Positions 32,637-43,379 of a DNA stretch of 64,000 nt are shown in pieces. The stretch covers positions 3,224,001 to 3,288,000 of the forward strand of contig JAPNXP010000015.1 of assembly GCA_028753945.1 (NCBI GenBank), given 5' to 3'. The notes beneath the pieces were generated by a model, which was not told where the DNA came from, made no database searches, and saw only the letters and a program-made list of their open reading frames with translations. This stretch comes from Hexactinellida sp. DTS-2022. Its lineage: Eukaryota; Porifera; Hexactinellida. Numbering within the stretch: position 1 is the first letter of the stretch; every line of letters starts with the position of its first letter. The position numbers were made by a program, and so were the translations under genes.

Positions 32637-33653
32637 CAAGAGATTAAATTGTATATAAGTAAACTTACGTAATCCATTTGGAAATATATATGAATATTAC
32701 ATTAAAGACAATTATCAAATCATGATTTATAAGTAATCTCAATTATTTGAATGATCATGTAAATAACAAATACAGTGGAGTTGCTTTATTAGCAACTCCT
32801 CTGTTAGCAATATTATATATATTGCTTTTTATTAGCAACCGCTTTTCAGATCCCAGTTGTATAATACTGTTAATTTCATTCCCCTATTAGCAACATTCGC
32901 CTATTAGCAACCAGATTTAGTGCAACTCCACTGTACATTGGTATTAAGATTGGCCCAAATAACAGTGTGACAAAAACTATTAGTTATCGTAAGTAAGTTC
33001 ACAGCTCATTAGTTTAATCTATTGCATTCCTATTATACATAGCAACAATACTAATGCGCTAAATTAACATGTAGTGGATCTGAGGTCAAACATATCACAA
33101 ACCACAAATTTCTGATACACATATCGATTGTATATTGCTGTTGGAATGAGTTATAATAATTATACAAATATGAAATATATATCAATATGATAGAAATAGA
33201 GTATAGTTCTAGCCAGTATTGTATTTTACAAAGAACATTAAAAAGTTGTATCACATAAAAAGCGTTTAGAGGAACAAAAATGTGAATAACTCAATGGGAA
33301 GATATGGAAACCATAATGAAATTTTCTACATAATGAGTTAAGACTGCATACTATAAATTACCAAAAAATAAAAGTGATCCGAAAATATACATTTTTGCTA
33401 CGTCATGGTTCCGGTTCTACTTCCGGTATTGGTTTCAGTTCCAATTTTCACTAAGAAAAACAAATGATAACTTAATATATCCATCTGATTTGAATTCTCC
33501 ATATATTAAAACGTAAGAATAGCAATTTTTAAAGGAATTGAATAATTATTTCAAAAGTTAGACGAGTTTGAAGTGAGATGGTGCTCCAAGATTTTGAAAA
33601 ATGTTTGGATAATCAACAAAAAATGAAAATCTGTGACGTCATAAATCAAAAAC
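32637..33653. other. Spacer left of the P element
   Basis: About 1 kb of AT-rich DNA with a complete pogo-like MITE (32773-32933). Around 33400-33450 a run of GGTTCC/TTCCGG triplets (ATGGTTCCGGTTCTACTTCC) stands out but has no clear meaning. No supported gene. Confidence 0.6.
32773..32933. mobile_element. Pogo-like MITE, complete
   Basis: Left CAGTGGAGTTGCTTTATTAG, right CAGATTTAGTGCAACTCCAC plus TG, TA on both sides. Inner repeats of CTATTAGCAAC in both directions. A related fragment is at about 47110-47195. Confidence 0.88.
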
Positions 33654-33662
33654 CACTCAACC

Positions 33663-36600
33663 CACAGCCTACGTAACTATAGCCTATTCACGGTATTTAA
33701 CCATGGATAACTTCAAGTCTTACATGCAAAATACATACAATATATAGCATATCTAATTTACCTGTTATTAAATGGATTTAGTGAATATTACTGCAATAGA
33801 GGTGGGTAACAGTGATAATTGTCTCTCTTATTACAAACTAACTGTATACGATTACAATACATACTATAAAATAACTATTATTCAGATTGTACTTTTGTAG
33901 TTTCCTCTTCGATCCACCGTGGAATTTTTCCAAGTTCCTTTTAGAGTTTAAATTGCGAACTTTATTCTTCAATAAACAATTGCTAGCGGCAGAGAGTATT
34001 TTGCTGAAATGAGAAAGGAATGGTGTTTGACAACTAGCCTGAACTAGGGCATTCAAATCTCCAGAATTTAAAACTCTCAAATTCTATCCTCGAAATTGAG
34101 AGTTGGATTAGTATAGTTTTACTGGTACCAGTAACAAATTGTTTCATCAGGCAATTGTCCTGTTCAATTCTATAAAGAATCTTCCATAGAGTTATGACTG
34201 CATTGATAACTTCATCAGAGGGACATTTAAGTCCTCCTCGGTCTGCTAAGTGAATTAGATTCAAGTCAGAATCTTCACACTCCAGGGCAAAGCTTTCATC
34301 GTGTGTGAGTAATGACACACAGTTATAACATATTGAAGTGGTGGAATTGGAAATTACTTTCTTCGAATATAATTTTGACTTGCAAATACTGTGTATAGCA
34401 TATCCAGCAAAGAAAGCCAAGGATTGGCGAATTTCTGTCATCGATGAAAAATCGAAGTTTTGGTGGAGAAGCGAAGAGTAAGCGCTCAGGTCTGTTTGGA
34501 GAGTTTCAGCGTTATCAGGTTCCATATCACACGAGAAAGTTTTAACAAATTCCATTAGCGAAGTCTCAAATTTGCTGTTTTGAACTCGGTATAATTTTAA
34601 GATTTTTTGAGAGTTTAATTCTACGTTCACTCTCAAGAATTTGGCAGATAGAAATGTTGTAATTACAACCGGACATTAATCTGTACACACCAAAATGTTT
34701 TTCAAGAGAATCGTTTTGTAGAAATCCTGTCATAACGTAAGAAAATCCACACTCATCGCTGGTTAAATAGTTAACGATTTTTGGTATAACTTGACAAGTG
34801 TGAATTAAGCTAATAAAGGTCTGTGAGCTAAGCTTTCCTGCTCTCCCGCTACAACTAAAGCACTTCCAATCCTGAAGCCAAGAAACAAACTTAGAAAAAA
34901 ACACAAAACGATAATCTTCAAGCTTGAAAACCTTTAAATCAGGATCACGTAGGCGAATATCTTTGCCTGGACTATGTATGTTGCACATTTTCCAAAATCT
35001 GTTAATGAGAGAAATGAAATGATAAGTTTGGTTTGAAATATTATTCCTTTCATTAAACAACAATACCGCATTGGATGTTGACTGATCCCAAACTGCAAGA
35101 GCCAAAGGGACACTTTGTCTTTCAAGAACTGATGGCCAAACAACTTTGGATGTTAATTTATGAGCGATCTTAGCAGTTGAATATTGCTCGGACTTGTAAA
35201 TATTTCTGAGATCTTTGAATGAAGCGTTTGAAAGGTCTCACAATTTCTGACCACTTTGTGAATAGGCTTGTAACTTGAAAAGCTAAGACAGTCTTAGCTG
35301 AATGAGATTCAAATGAACTGTTTTCTGGATGTGCTGAATCGGTTTGTATAAAAGAGGAGCCAAAGATTTTTCCCCCCTTATAGGTATAATCAGACCTTAC
35401 GTGAATTTGGTCTAACTGGAGAAGAACATGTTTCTTGAATTTGTTGAAGTCTTTGCATGCAACTTTCAGATAATCTATAAAACTTGTGTCTAAGCCAATA
35501 TTTGAATATAGCCTTTGGAGAGTGGATGGATGAGGAAGAGAGATACATTCTAGTGATTGCAGATAACGGTAGCAACCTGAAGAGATTAATTGAGCCTTGA
35601 GAGATAGAACCAAAGTTAAGACATTATAACGACGGTTGTTCTTTGAAACCTTCAAATTTTCAAGTTGACACAAAATAAATTGTAGCCGATTGAATATGCT
35701 TCCTTCTTGACAAGTTGTCAATTTCTCTATGGTAGATCTAACTGAACAGATAGCATTGTTGATACCAATCTCAATAGCATCTTGTTGATGTGTCTCAAAT
35801 TTGACGAATATCAGAAATGAGAGTGATTTGGGTTGGAATTTCATCTTCAATTACAAAACACCTCACATGCAAAGTCTCATCAATACAAATCTGGTGAGAC
35901 ATGGTTAGTAGCGATCCAGATTGTAACTTCTTAAAAAATATGGAAGGTAGTCCATTTTTCAGATAAATTAAGTGTCGAAAACTTCAGCTGGATATCATCA
36001 ATATCATTAACAGAAAAGGTGTCGCTCTCCTTTTTAAGTTCTGCACGACTCAACTCAAGAGCTTGATGAAAATGCCGGATATCAATTTCATCTCGGTCTA
36101 AACGATCTGGGTGTTCAGAAGATCCTTGTAAGTAAAAGGACAGTTAGGTAGATTGACGGGCTCGGCATTTTTTCGAAGACCAGGTTTTCTTGAACTTTCT
36201 TCACTGTACCGTCACCCATGGGAATATAGAAGTCAAGTACACATCATTATCACTGAAATGTTTCGCACAGATGAAGACTTTCACCAACTCCCATGCATCA
36301 TCTCTATGGAGAAATCTTCGCCATTCCTCCTGCACTTCTTTCGACCAATGGTTCAACATTTCAAACACCGGAGTGTAATTAGTGCCGTCGTAATTGGAGG
36401 AACAGTTGGCCACACTACATCTATTTGGCATATTGCTAAGAAAGACACACAAAAATATGTATTTATTGGAATTAGTAAGAAAATGTAAATAATATTGTCA
36501 AGTGATACTTAATTGGAATTAGTAAGAAAATGTAAATAATATTGTCAAGTGATACATGTAGACAGAATTACAATAGTTATCCTATATTATATTATCGTAT

Positions 36601-36704
36601 TAAGATGAAATTTAAAATTATGGTTTGTTTATAAAATAGACTTGAAGTAATCCATGGTGATGTAAAACTCTTACCGTGAATAGGCTATAGTTACGTAGGC
36701 TGTG
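33663..36704 (-). mobile_element. P-element (THAP transposase) with perfect 33-bp TIRs
   Basis: TIRs at 33663-33695 and 36672-36704 are exact inverse copies beginning CACAGCCTACGTAACTATAG. Both ends are directly flanked by CACTCAACC (33654-33662 and 36705-36713), a target duplication of 8-9 bp; canonical P elements make 8 bp. The 3042-bp element codes on the minus strand for a P/THAP9-type transposase in pieces. TIRs starting with CA also fit P. A 47-bp tandem duplication lies at about 36466-36556. Confidence 0.88.
34034..36431 (-). pseudogene. P-element/THAP9-type transposase, fragmented
   Basis: Pieces in order. 36201-36431 is a THAP zinc finger starting MPNRCSVANCSSNY and ending FICAKHFSDNDVY (C2CH pattern). 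35170-35850 has SLPHPSTLQRLYSNIGLD and LLQLDQIHVRSDYTYKGGKI, matching the P transposase catalytic start, ending FQVTSLFTKWSEIVRPF. A frame change follows near 35200; the next frame reads TAKIAHKLTSKVVWPSVLE and continues into 34566-35105 (MTGFLQNDSLEKHFGVYRLM). A second frame change near 34630 leads to 34034-34636 (ADRGGLKCPSDEVINAV). Between the second and third pieces the central catalytic/GTP-binding part of THAP9-like proteins seems to be missing. Small introns could explain single frame changes, but not the missing core. I call it a decayed copy. Confidence 0.8.
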
Positions 36705-36713
36705 CACTCAACC

Positions 36714-37850
36714 GATTAGTCTAAAATTTTGAGGAAAGTATAGACTTGCTTGTAGCTTGTTACACAGCAATTTACAGGCAAATCGATTGATAGTGGTGAA
36801 ATGACTGGTTGACTTGACATGGAATTCCCCTGCAGTGATTATTTCCCGTAAGTAACAAATTCACTGAATTATATATTTTCAATTAATGCTATGACTGAAA
36901 CCTTCAATGTTTTAGCAAAATAAAAATAAAAATCAGTTCTAAGATTCTTTGAGAAACACTGATAAAAGATTATTATTAGGCCATGTAAATAAATTATTGT
37001 TAATCATCCAGACTTTTATCGAAATACGGAGGGTTGAAGGAATTTTAGGTATTTTTGTAAACTTAGTGCATTATCCAAAGTCAAAATCTAAAAGATTACT
37101 CCTCTACCAAAATGCCAAACGGGAATATGGACGATATTAATAATTTATTGAATAATTATTTTTTGTTTTTTGAAAATATCTAGGGATCAATATTATAAAT
37201 ACTATTTTTCACACAAATTGTTTGTAGTAAATGTCCCTTTTAAATCGTTTCGGGGGCCCCAGTTTGAGAACCAGTGCTCTATTATCAAGTTACTTTTCAC
37301 CCCAAGCAATTAAATTTAGTTAATTAACCATCTCCTCTACAACAAGCATTCGCTAGCAATTTTGTCCCAAATGCACTTGCTATTACGCGAACTCCATAGT
37401 GTATGTATATTTGTGAATACAAGAACAATTATATTGATGTATATGAATATTTTACTTCACAAGATTCTAAGCCAATTATGTAATTACTAATTATTACGAA
37501 TTCCAGAGACCGTAAAAATGCGTTAGTATCATCCGGAATTCGTATTACGCGTATCATTTGCAAGCATGTGTCTAGGGACCTTGTTCACCTAAGTTCCTAC
37601 CCAATATTCGCCTTATAACCTTGTTCGTATTAGCGAGAAAAATAAATCCAAACTGACGGTAACAATTGGACGGTGAAAGTGCTAAACAAGTAATTATATT
37701 ACTAATTAGGGCTAACCCTCCCTACATAAGCGACCCTAAATTTTTGGAGCGCACTCCCGCTCCCGCTCCTTTTGTAATTACCAAGATAGCATTGCATTTG
37801 TGGATAAATCCCTATCCCATTGCCTAATACACACTAAGTATAGCTATAGT
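36714..37850. other. Spacer between the P element and the tetraspan gene
   Basis: 1.1 kb, AT-rich, no supported gene. 37240-37285 (GGGGGCCCCAGTTTGAGAAC followed by CAGTGCTC) resembles a hAT-type end. 37300-37400 and 37490-37640 hold decayed pogo-type text (GCTATTACGCGAACTCCATA; ATCCGGAATTCGTATTACGC). The tetraspan promoter is probably after 37650. Confidence 0.55.
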
Positions 37851-40800
37851 ATGTATTGCAAACTCCAGAACAGATTCTGTTTGCTCTCCCTCCTAACAGT
37901 CCTGGGAGCTGTGTTGGTTCTGCTAGCGCTCCCGCTCCTCGGGGTGTCTTGCTATCTCTTCATAGACAGCAACCTGGGCATCGCACTCTCCCCCATATGG
38001 CTGGCACTACTGGTACTTGTAATACAGTAGAACCTGTCTAATCCGCACCCGTTGGGATAGGGGGATAATGTAGGATTGCCAAATTGTCGGATTATGCAAG
38101 CTCTAGTCTAATGCATAGTCCGACGCTCATTGGGATAAGGAATAAGTGTCGGTTCTGCTAAATTCCGGATTATAGAGGGTCGGATTATGCAGGTTCTAGT
38201 GTATATTACTATACACATATTTTTCAACCATAATAATGCTAAATTTCCGGGATTTTTAGGATTTGGGGGATTTATGGGTTTCCATGGATTCAATTGCTAA
38301 ATATCTGAAATGGATTTACTAAGCAAAATAAATGCCCAAGTCCCTAGATATTCCTGGGCTCCTGGAGGGTTGGCAAGTACGAATACATTCCTTTGTTACC
38401 AATTGTCTCCTAGATTGAAGTGACGGGACTTGTCGCTGTACTAACATGGCCTAGCAAGCTCATCATAATAGTGAGTTATTCTGTTTTCCCTGTGTCGCTA
38501 TTATTATTGGTACCATTCTCTAATGTATACAATTGTTTCTCGTATTTCACTCTGACTTCGTTTACCTAAACTTTTTGTTAACCCCTTTCTTATTTGATTA
38601 TATTTGTAGCTAACTTACAGTCACGGTATAAGGTGCTCTGTTAGGAATCCGTAAATATATAAGGTTATAAACCCATTTGTTATTAGTTCACCATTTCCCG
38701 TAAGATTTGCACTAGCAGCAGCTTGTGTCGATATCATTTTGTTCCTTTGGAATCCACAAGCGTTCCTTGTAGTTGGTTTGGAGTTTACTGTTGTTAGTAT
38801 TTACAATACATTTTCCAAGCGTCCTAATTTCATATAATCAGATCTATTTTAGCATGTAATTAGATCGGATTTAATTATTTCCACATGAATTTACCATTTG
38901 TCACTACACTTATTAGCTGCTATACTATGGGCAAGGACTACTACGTTATTCTAGGCGTCACGCGGTCGTGTGAGACCATGGATATAAAGCGAGCCTACCG
39001 TGTTCTCGCGCTCAAACTCCATCCCGACAACAACCGCGATTTAGGCGCCAAAGAGAAGTTCCTAGAGGTGTCAGAGGCCTATGACGTGCTATCAGATTCC
39101 GAGAGACGCGCTATCTACGATCAGTTCGGCGAGGAGGCTTTGAAAGTGGGCGTGCCCAGACAGGGCAGGTTCCTGGAAGGCTACGCGTACCACGCAGATC
39201 CACACAAGACATTTCGCGAGTTCTTCGGAGGAGACAACCCATTCGCAGACTATTTCAGCGTGTCGGGTATAACCGAGCCGCCTGCGTTTTCCGGCGTATC
39301 CGGTCTGGTGCAGCCGCGACAGGACACGGCTGTTGAGAGAGAGCTGCAGCTGAGTCTGGAGGAGATATTCCTGGGGTGCACCAAGAAGATGAAAATATCC
39401 AGACGCGTTATGAACGAAGACGGAGTCACTACTTCGCTCAAAGATAAGATTCTATCAATCAGGATAACACCAGGCATACAGGAAGGAACGAAAATAACTT
39501 TTCCGAAGGAGGGAGACCAGGGTCCTAACGCGATACCAGCTGACATAACATTCATAATTCGCGATAAGAAGCACTCGCGCTTTTCGCGATCCGGTACAAA
39601 CTTGATACACACGGCTAGGATAAAACTAGCGCAGGCATTATCCGGTTGTACCGTACCCATACATACACTCGACGGCCGCGAAATAAATGTTCCGGTAAAC
39701 GATATTGTGCGTCCTGGCTTCACAAAGGTGGTAACTGGAGAAGGAATGCCAAGTGTAGATACCGGTAACTTGGGAGATCTAGTGATATCGTTTGATGTTG
39801 TATTCCCATTGAAACTCAGTGAAGATAAGAAGAGTGCTGTTAGGAAGATAATAGGATAATCTGTGTAGACTGAAGGCAAACTGAACACTTATGTTATCTG
39901 TATTTAACCACGTATGATATGTTATGAATTATATTTACATAGGGTCATTTTTTGTAACATCAGCAAAAATTCACCCTTTGGAAGCCGGGTTTTAAATCGA
40001 AGTGTTTGCTGATACATGTACATAAGTATACTATATACGAAAACCTCTCAAATTCTTATTCGTTACTTTATGAATGGATTTGCTCCTTGGTGTTCTGTAG
40101 AGAGTTTCACTATGTACTTTACTATCAAATAAAAATTTGCTCTATTGGAAAGAGTGACTATAAACCCTTGATTTATATATGTAATTTGCATGTGTATTTC
40201 TAGAATATTCTATAAACAGCTGCATTACTATTGCTGTGTTCCTATAGACCCTACTGGTCCCGCTCCTGAGCATTATCTCCGTGATTACCTGTGCATTCTC
40301 CGGAGCTCTCACCTGTTTCTACGGTGGCATTGTCTACGTCAGAGGAGTTGATAGCGTGCAGGCAGCCCTCAATACCTCTGCTCCAGGTGTCACACTGGAC
40401 AACTTCTGTCTGTTCAATAACGTGTTAGTATTAGCTCTTACATACACTTTATAATGTAAATTCCGGTAATGCAAGTAGTTTTACCATCGAAAATCACCTT
40501 TTCTTTTGGCCGATACAATAAGTGTGAAGCCGTCTAAAAATAGCACTCGGATTTCGCGTGTTTAATTATTAACACAAGTCAGGTCGGCTTATCGTGAAAA
40601 AATTTCGTCTGCTATTATGAAAAACTTTTATATGATCCTAATTTAACAACTTACTGACAGGGTTTGTATTGAGTTAAGTCGCTTATTATGAAGTATCTCT
40701 ATTATAAATTTATGTCCTTTGAATGTTATAATAATAACATAACCTGACTGTACTTGCTATTGACTTGTTGCTATTACAGCTCCAACTTCTTCCCTAACGA

Positions 40801-41056
40801 TATTGCGAATCAGTTCTACTTCATGGAGTCGCTAGTCCCCAGGTGCCAGGAGCTAGACAGGACGGCTCCCTACCTGCTATCCCTCTGCGGTATAACTGTC
40901 TTATCCATGGTTATAAGCCTGCTACTGTGCGCTCTCTCTGCACTAGCGCTGCTATCCTGTAAGGCGGATACGGGGAGTGTATCGGACACGGGGCTTGGGG
41001 AGGAAAACGATGTGCAGGTGCGGAGAATGCGGAAGAGACTACCTTATGCAGAGTGA
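37851..41056 (+). CDS. Four-TM membrane protein, family uncertain
   Basis: Proposed exons 37851-38012, 38414-38470, 40248-40421, 40814-41056; all splices are GT-AG, phase 0, giving 211 residues. TM1 is LLSLLTVLGAVLVLLALPLL; SPIWLALL|IEVTGLVAVLTWPSKLIII spans the first join; TM3 is SIISVITCAFSGALTCFYGG; TM4 is LLSLCGITVLSMVISLLLCA. The extracellular loop has an N-glycosylation site (NTS) and Cys residues (NFCLF, PRCQE). The PIW...TGL pattern before TM2 recalls CD20/MS4A-like or ENTREP (FAM189) tetraspans, but I would not name it. The last acceptor is uncertain: the better-looking CAG at 40779 puts exon 4 out of phase, so I used the one at 40813. Exon 2 is only 57 bp and rests on its fit. Intron 2 contains DNAJB13. 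Confidence 0.6.
38025..38201. mobile_element. Pogo-like MITE in tetraspan intron 1
   Basis: Left CAGTAGAACCTGTCTAATCC, right GATTATGCAGGTTCTAGTG, TA on both sides. It starts 12 bp after the exon 1 donor. Inner text repeats CGGATTAT and GTTGGGATA/TTGGGATAAGG. Confidence 0.85.
38927..39859 (+). CDS. DNAJB13: DnaJ homolog subfamily B member 13 (radial-spoke HSP40)
   Basis: 310 residues, single exon (human 316). DNAJB13 is an axonemal HSP40 of the radial spokes (RSP16) in motile cilia and flagella. The J domain starts MGKDYYVILGVTRS and includes HPD (LKLHPDNNRD) at about residue 33; vertebrate DNAJB13 has lost the D, so this copy could still stimulate HSP70. The G/F stretch has FFGGDNPFADYF. The C-terminal domains show ELQLSLEEIFLGCTKKMKIS, ITPGIQEGTKITFPKEGDQG and VPVNDIVRPGF. 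IFLGCTKK and EGDQGP favour DNAJB13 over DNAJB1/4/5. An earlier ATG at 38885 would add 14 residues without a match. It lies in an intron of the tetraspan gene, same strand. Confidence 0.93.
   Translation: MGKDYYVILGVTRSCETMDIKRAYRVLALKLHPDNNRDLGAKEKFLEVSEAYDVLSDSERRAIYDQFGEEALKVGVPRQGRFLEGYAYHADPHKTFREFFGGDNPFADYFSVSGITEPPAFSGVSGLVQPRQDTAVERELQLSLEEIFLGCTKKMKISRRVMNEDGVTTSLKDKILSIRITPGIQEGTKITFPKEGDQGPNAIPADITFIIRDKKHSRFSRSGTNLIHTARIKLAQALSGCTVPIHTLDGREINVPVNDIVRPGFTKVVTGEGMPSVDTGNLGDLVISFDVVFPLKLSEDKKSAVRKIIG
39940..40022. mobile_element. GCCAACACC-family MITE, partial, inverted
   Basis: AAAAATTCACCCTTTGGAAG then CCGGGTTTTAAATCGAAGTG is the inverse of the AAGGTGAATTTTT segment and of the 5' part of the family. 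The ends read GTAACATCAGCAAA and GTTTGCTGATAC. Confidence 0.5.
40577..40750. mobile_element. Pogo-like MITE in the last tetraspan intron
   Basis: Left CAAGTCAGGTCGGCTTATCG, right ATAATAACATAACCTGACTG then TA. It resembles the CAGTCAGGTCTGCTTATTGT group. Confidence 0.75.
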
Positions 41057-41948
41057 TGCCAGAAGTTAGTTATATCCTATGCCTTCAGTAGGAATATTAA
41101 CTACCTTATTATAGGAAATTAACGCGCCATGAAATTAACGCGAATTGGAGCTGAACATTTTAAAATACATGAAATTAACGCGAATAAATTTAGAAAAAAT
41201 TTCAGGATTATTAATCTCCTGATTGAATACTATTATTGTGCCCAAATAGGCTTCCAATCTACTTGATAGACATGGTATATCCTTTCAACATAGTTGCACA
41301 TCTGAAAATATGTAGCTCGGAAGTTTGTCCATCCATTGTATAATTTTGCTAAATAGCAGGAAATTAAGGTCATGGAAATTAACGCTCCATGAAATTATCG
41401 CTAAGGAAATTAACACGATTTGGAGAAATTCGCGTTAATTTCCTATAATAAGGTAAATGTAGTAAAAAAGGAAAAAAATTCTCATACCATAGATTTTGTA
41501 TAGTGAGATTACTACGTATTATACAATTAATGTTGTAAATACTTTAATTCGCATTTACGATGTGTTTAGATAACATCTCAACTACTTTTGAAGAGACAGG
41601 CGAACATCTATCATTTATATTTTTACATAAACTTACCTAGCTATTTATTCTTATCTCTTACACCTGTCAACATTATTAATACTCGCCTATTGATTTGTTA
41701 CCATCTCATTTGTATTGAATTTGAGATCTGTTAAGGGTTTAATTATTACAAGTTTGAAATTGCTTCAAACCTTCAACCAAACACTAATCAATCCGAAAAG
41801 TTTGGTAAACAGAATATTGAACTATTCGGTTGCAATTTTTTTCCAAATAAAAATGTATTAATTTAATTATAGTTGGGAGAAATATATTGAAATTCTGTGT
41901 GATACAAACAAACACTTGTTACCCTCCATAGCATTATTAGCACATACC
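41057..41948. other. Spacer between the tetraspan gene and COX6A
   Basis: Contains a 354-bp inverted-repeat element (41102-41455); the rest is AT-rich with no ORF. The COX6A promoter is probably in the last 300 bp. Confidence 0.65.
41102..41455. mobile_element. MITE with TIR TACCTTATTATAGGAAATTA and internal short repeats
   Basis: Ends are TACCTTATTATAGGAAATTA (then ACGCG) and its inverse TAATTTCCTATAATAAGGTA. Inside, GAAATTAACGCG or variants occur at least seven times in one or the other direction. No ORF. Not seen elsewhere in the window. Confidence 0.8.
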
Positions 41949-42299
41949 ATGGCTCTCCGTGCTTTGCTAGCCATGAAGAGACCCCTGTCCCCAGGTACCC
42001 GTCTGTTTAGCCAACTCAGCGCCTTCGCTAAGGCCGGCCTAGCGGAGGAAGCTCACGCAGCTAAAACATCCGTAATCTGGAAGCGAATGAGTATGTTCGT
42101 TGTGGTACCAGTTATAGTATGGGGCATTTACAACACCATTGTTCTCGAGAAGGAGCACAACAGCCATCCCCGCCAAGAGTTCATGCCATACGATCATCTG
42201 AGGATCAGAAGGAAAGCGTTTCCCTGGAAAGACGGTAACCATACGCTATTTCATAACTCGGATACTAACGCTCTACCAGAGGGTTACGAAGATATGTGA
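41949..42299 (+). CDS. COX6A: Cytochrome c oxidase subunit 6A, mitochondrial
   Basis: 116 residues, single exon, from ATG 41949. Nuclear-encoded inner-membrane subunit of complex IV. The N-terminal 40 residues are basic and hydroxylated (MALRALLAMKRPLSPGTRLF), a good mitochondrial presequence. One TM helix (MSMFVVVPVIVWGIYNTIVL) is followed by the conserved intermembrane-space part: EFMPYDHLRIRRKAFPWKDG, NHTLFHNSDTNALPEGYED. All the family's invariant residues are there. An in-frame ATG at 41916 would give a less typical presequence. Confidence 0.95.
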   Translation: MALRALLAMKRPLSPGTRLFSQLSAFAKAGLAEEAHAAKTSVIWKRMSMFVVVPVIVWGIYNTIVLEKEHNSHPRQEFMPYDHLRIRRKAFPWKDGNHTLFHNSDTNALPEGYEDM

Positions 42300-42525
42300 A
42301 ATACTGCCTTACTAATACTGTGTTGTAGTGTGTTGTTAATGCTATTTATAGGTCTTGTGTCTACTGATGCTCTCTTCGTATAACCATTCATGAATCAAGC
42401 TTATATTTAGCTAAGGCATACGGTTATGATATTTCCAGGGTAACATTCAAAGTAATAATTGGGATTCAAAAGTGCTTAAATTGGATGTTTAAATTGAATC
42501 TTATATATTAAATCACAATGATTTT

Positions 42526-42560
42526 TTTGTTTGTTTGTTTGTTTGTTTGTTTGTTTGTTC
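42526..42560. repeat. GTTT microsatellite
   Basis: Eight GTTT units in a row, the same tetranucleotide class as the array in the myosin gene. Confidence 0.95.
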
Positions 42561-43149
42561 AGAATTGATTGAGGAACTGGTAAGAGCTACGGACTTGAAA
42601 TTTGGCAGGAGGGTGGGAAATAATGTTTCTAGGAACAAGTTCTAATATCTAAGAAAAATATTCATATATTCCCTCTCAAAAGGTGACAAAACTATCAGCT
42701 GTTAAGTAGGCATTATAGAGAGCCTAACTGAGACTGCAATTTAATTGGCTGAAAAAATAAACACAAATAATTCTGGGTCAATACATTTGACCAATAAAAT
42801 TTACCCTAAGTTAGTACTTTAATAGTCCCATTAATCGCATAAATAGTCTATTTAGTAAAGTTAAACTCAAACCTTTCATTCCACCTTATAAAATCTTCAT
42901 TTCCAAACTTTTGATAAATTATTCAATTTGATTTCAGATTTGCTACTCATAAACCCGAAAAAAGATAGATTTGTCAGTTAGGAAAAAATTCCGTATCAAT
43001 GACTTTTGTTGGCATGAATTAATGTATTTATTTACCGAGGATCATGAGCATATATTATTATGATTTAGTCTAAAAGTTTGAGCTGTTTACTTTCTTTCTG
43101 AAGTAACAAATTTGTCTAATCTAATTAAGGAATCAAATTGTTGTAAATA

Positions 43150-43215
43150 CACGCGAGGGCCGAAGCTCGAGAATAAGTTGTGAGAACGCGCGTAACGAAG
43201 CCGATCAGCTTAAAT
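43150..43215. repeat. GC-rich double-hairpin repeat, copy 1
   Basis: ACACGCGAGGGCCGAAGCTC, then GAGAATAAGTTG, then a second stem-like part AACGCGCGTAACG and GATCAGCTT. Diverged from copies at 43.56 and 62.84 kb. Confidence 0.65.
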
Positions 43216-43379
43216 ATACTGCAAAGCTCAATAAGGTTGGGATCTGATACCTACATACTGTATAGTAGAATCTGCTAAAGGTTACTCTATACAACGGTCA
43301 TTTGTACATAGGCTAGCGGTCAGCTATTATAATTCCTAAAAGATTTCCCGTAATATAATTAACTTGCGTATGAGGCTTT

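Noticed and set aside
33400..33460. GGTTCC/TTCCGG run as a transcription factor cluster (ETS-like)
   Set aside because: Few copies, no nearby gene start; could be chance.
39250..39888. 212-codon minus-strand ORF opposite DNAJB13
   Set aside because: Shadow ORF; the plus strand carries the full DNAJB13 protein.
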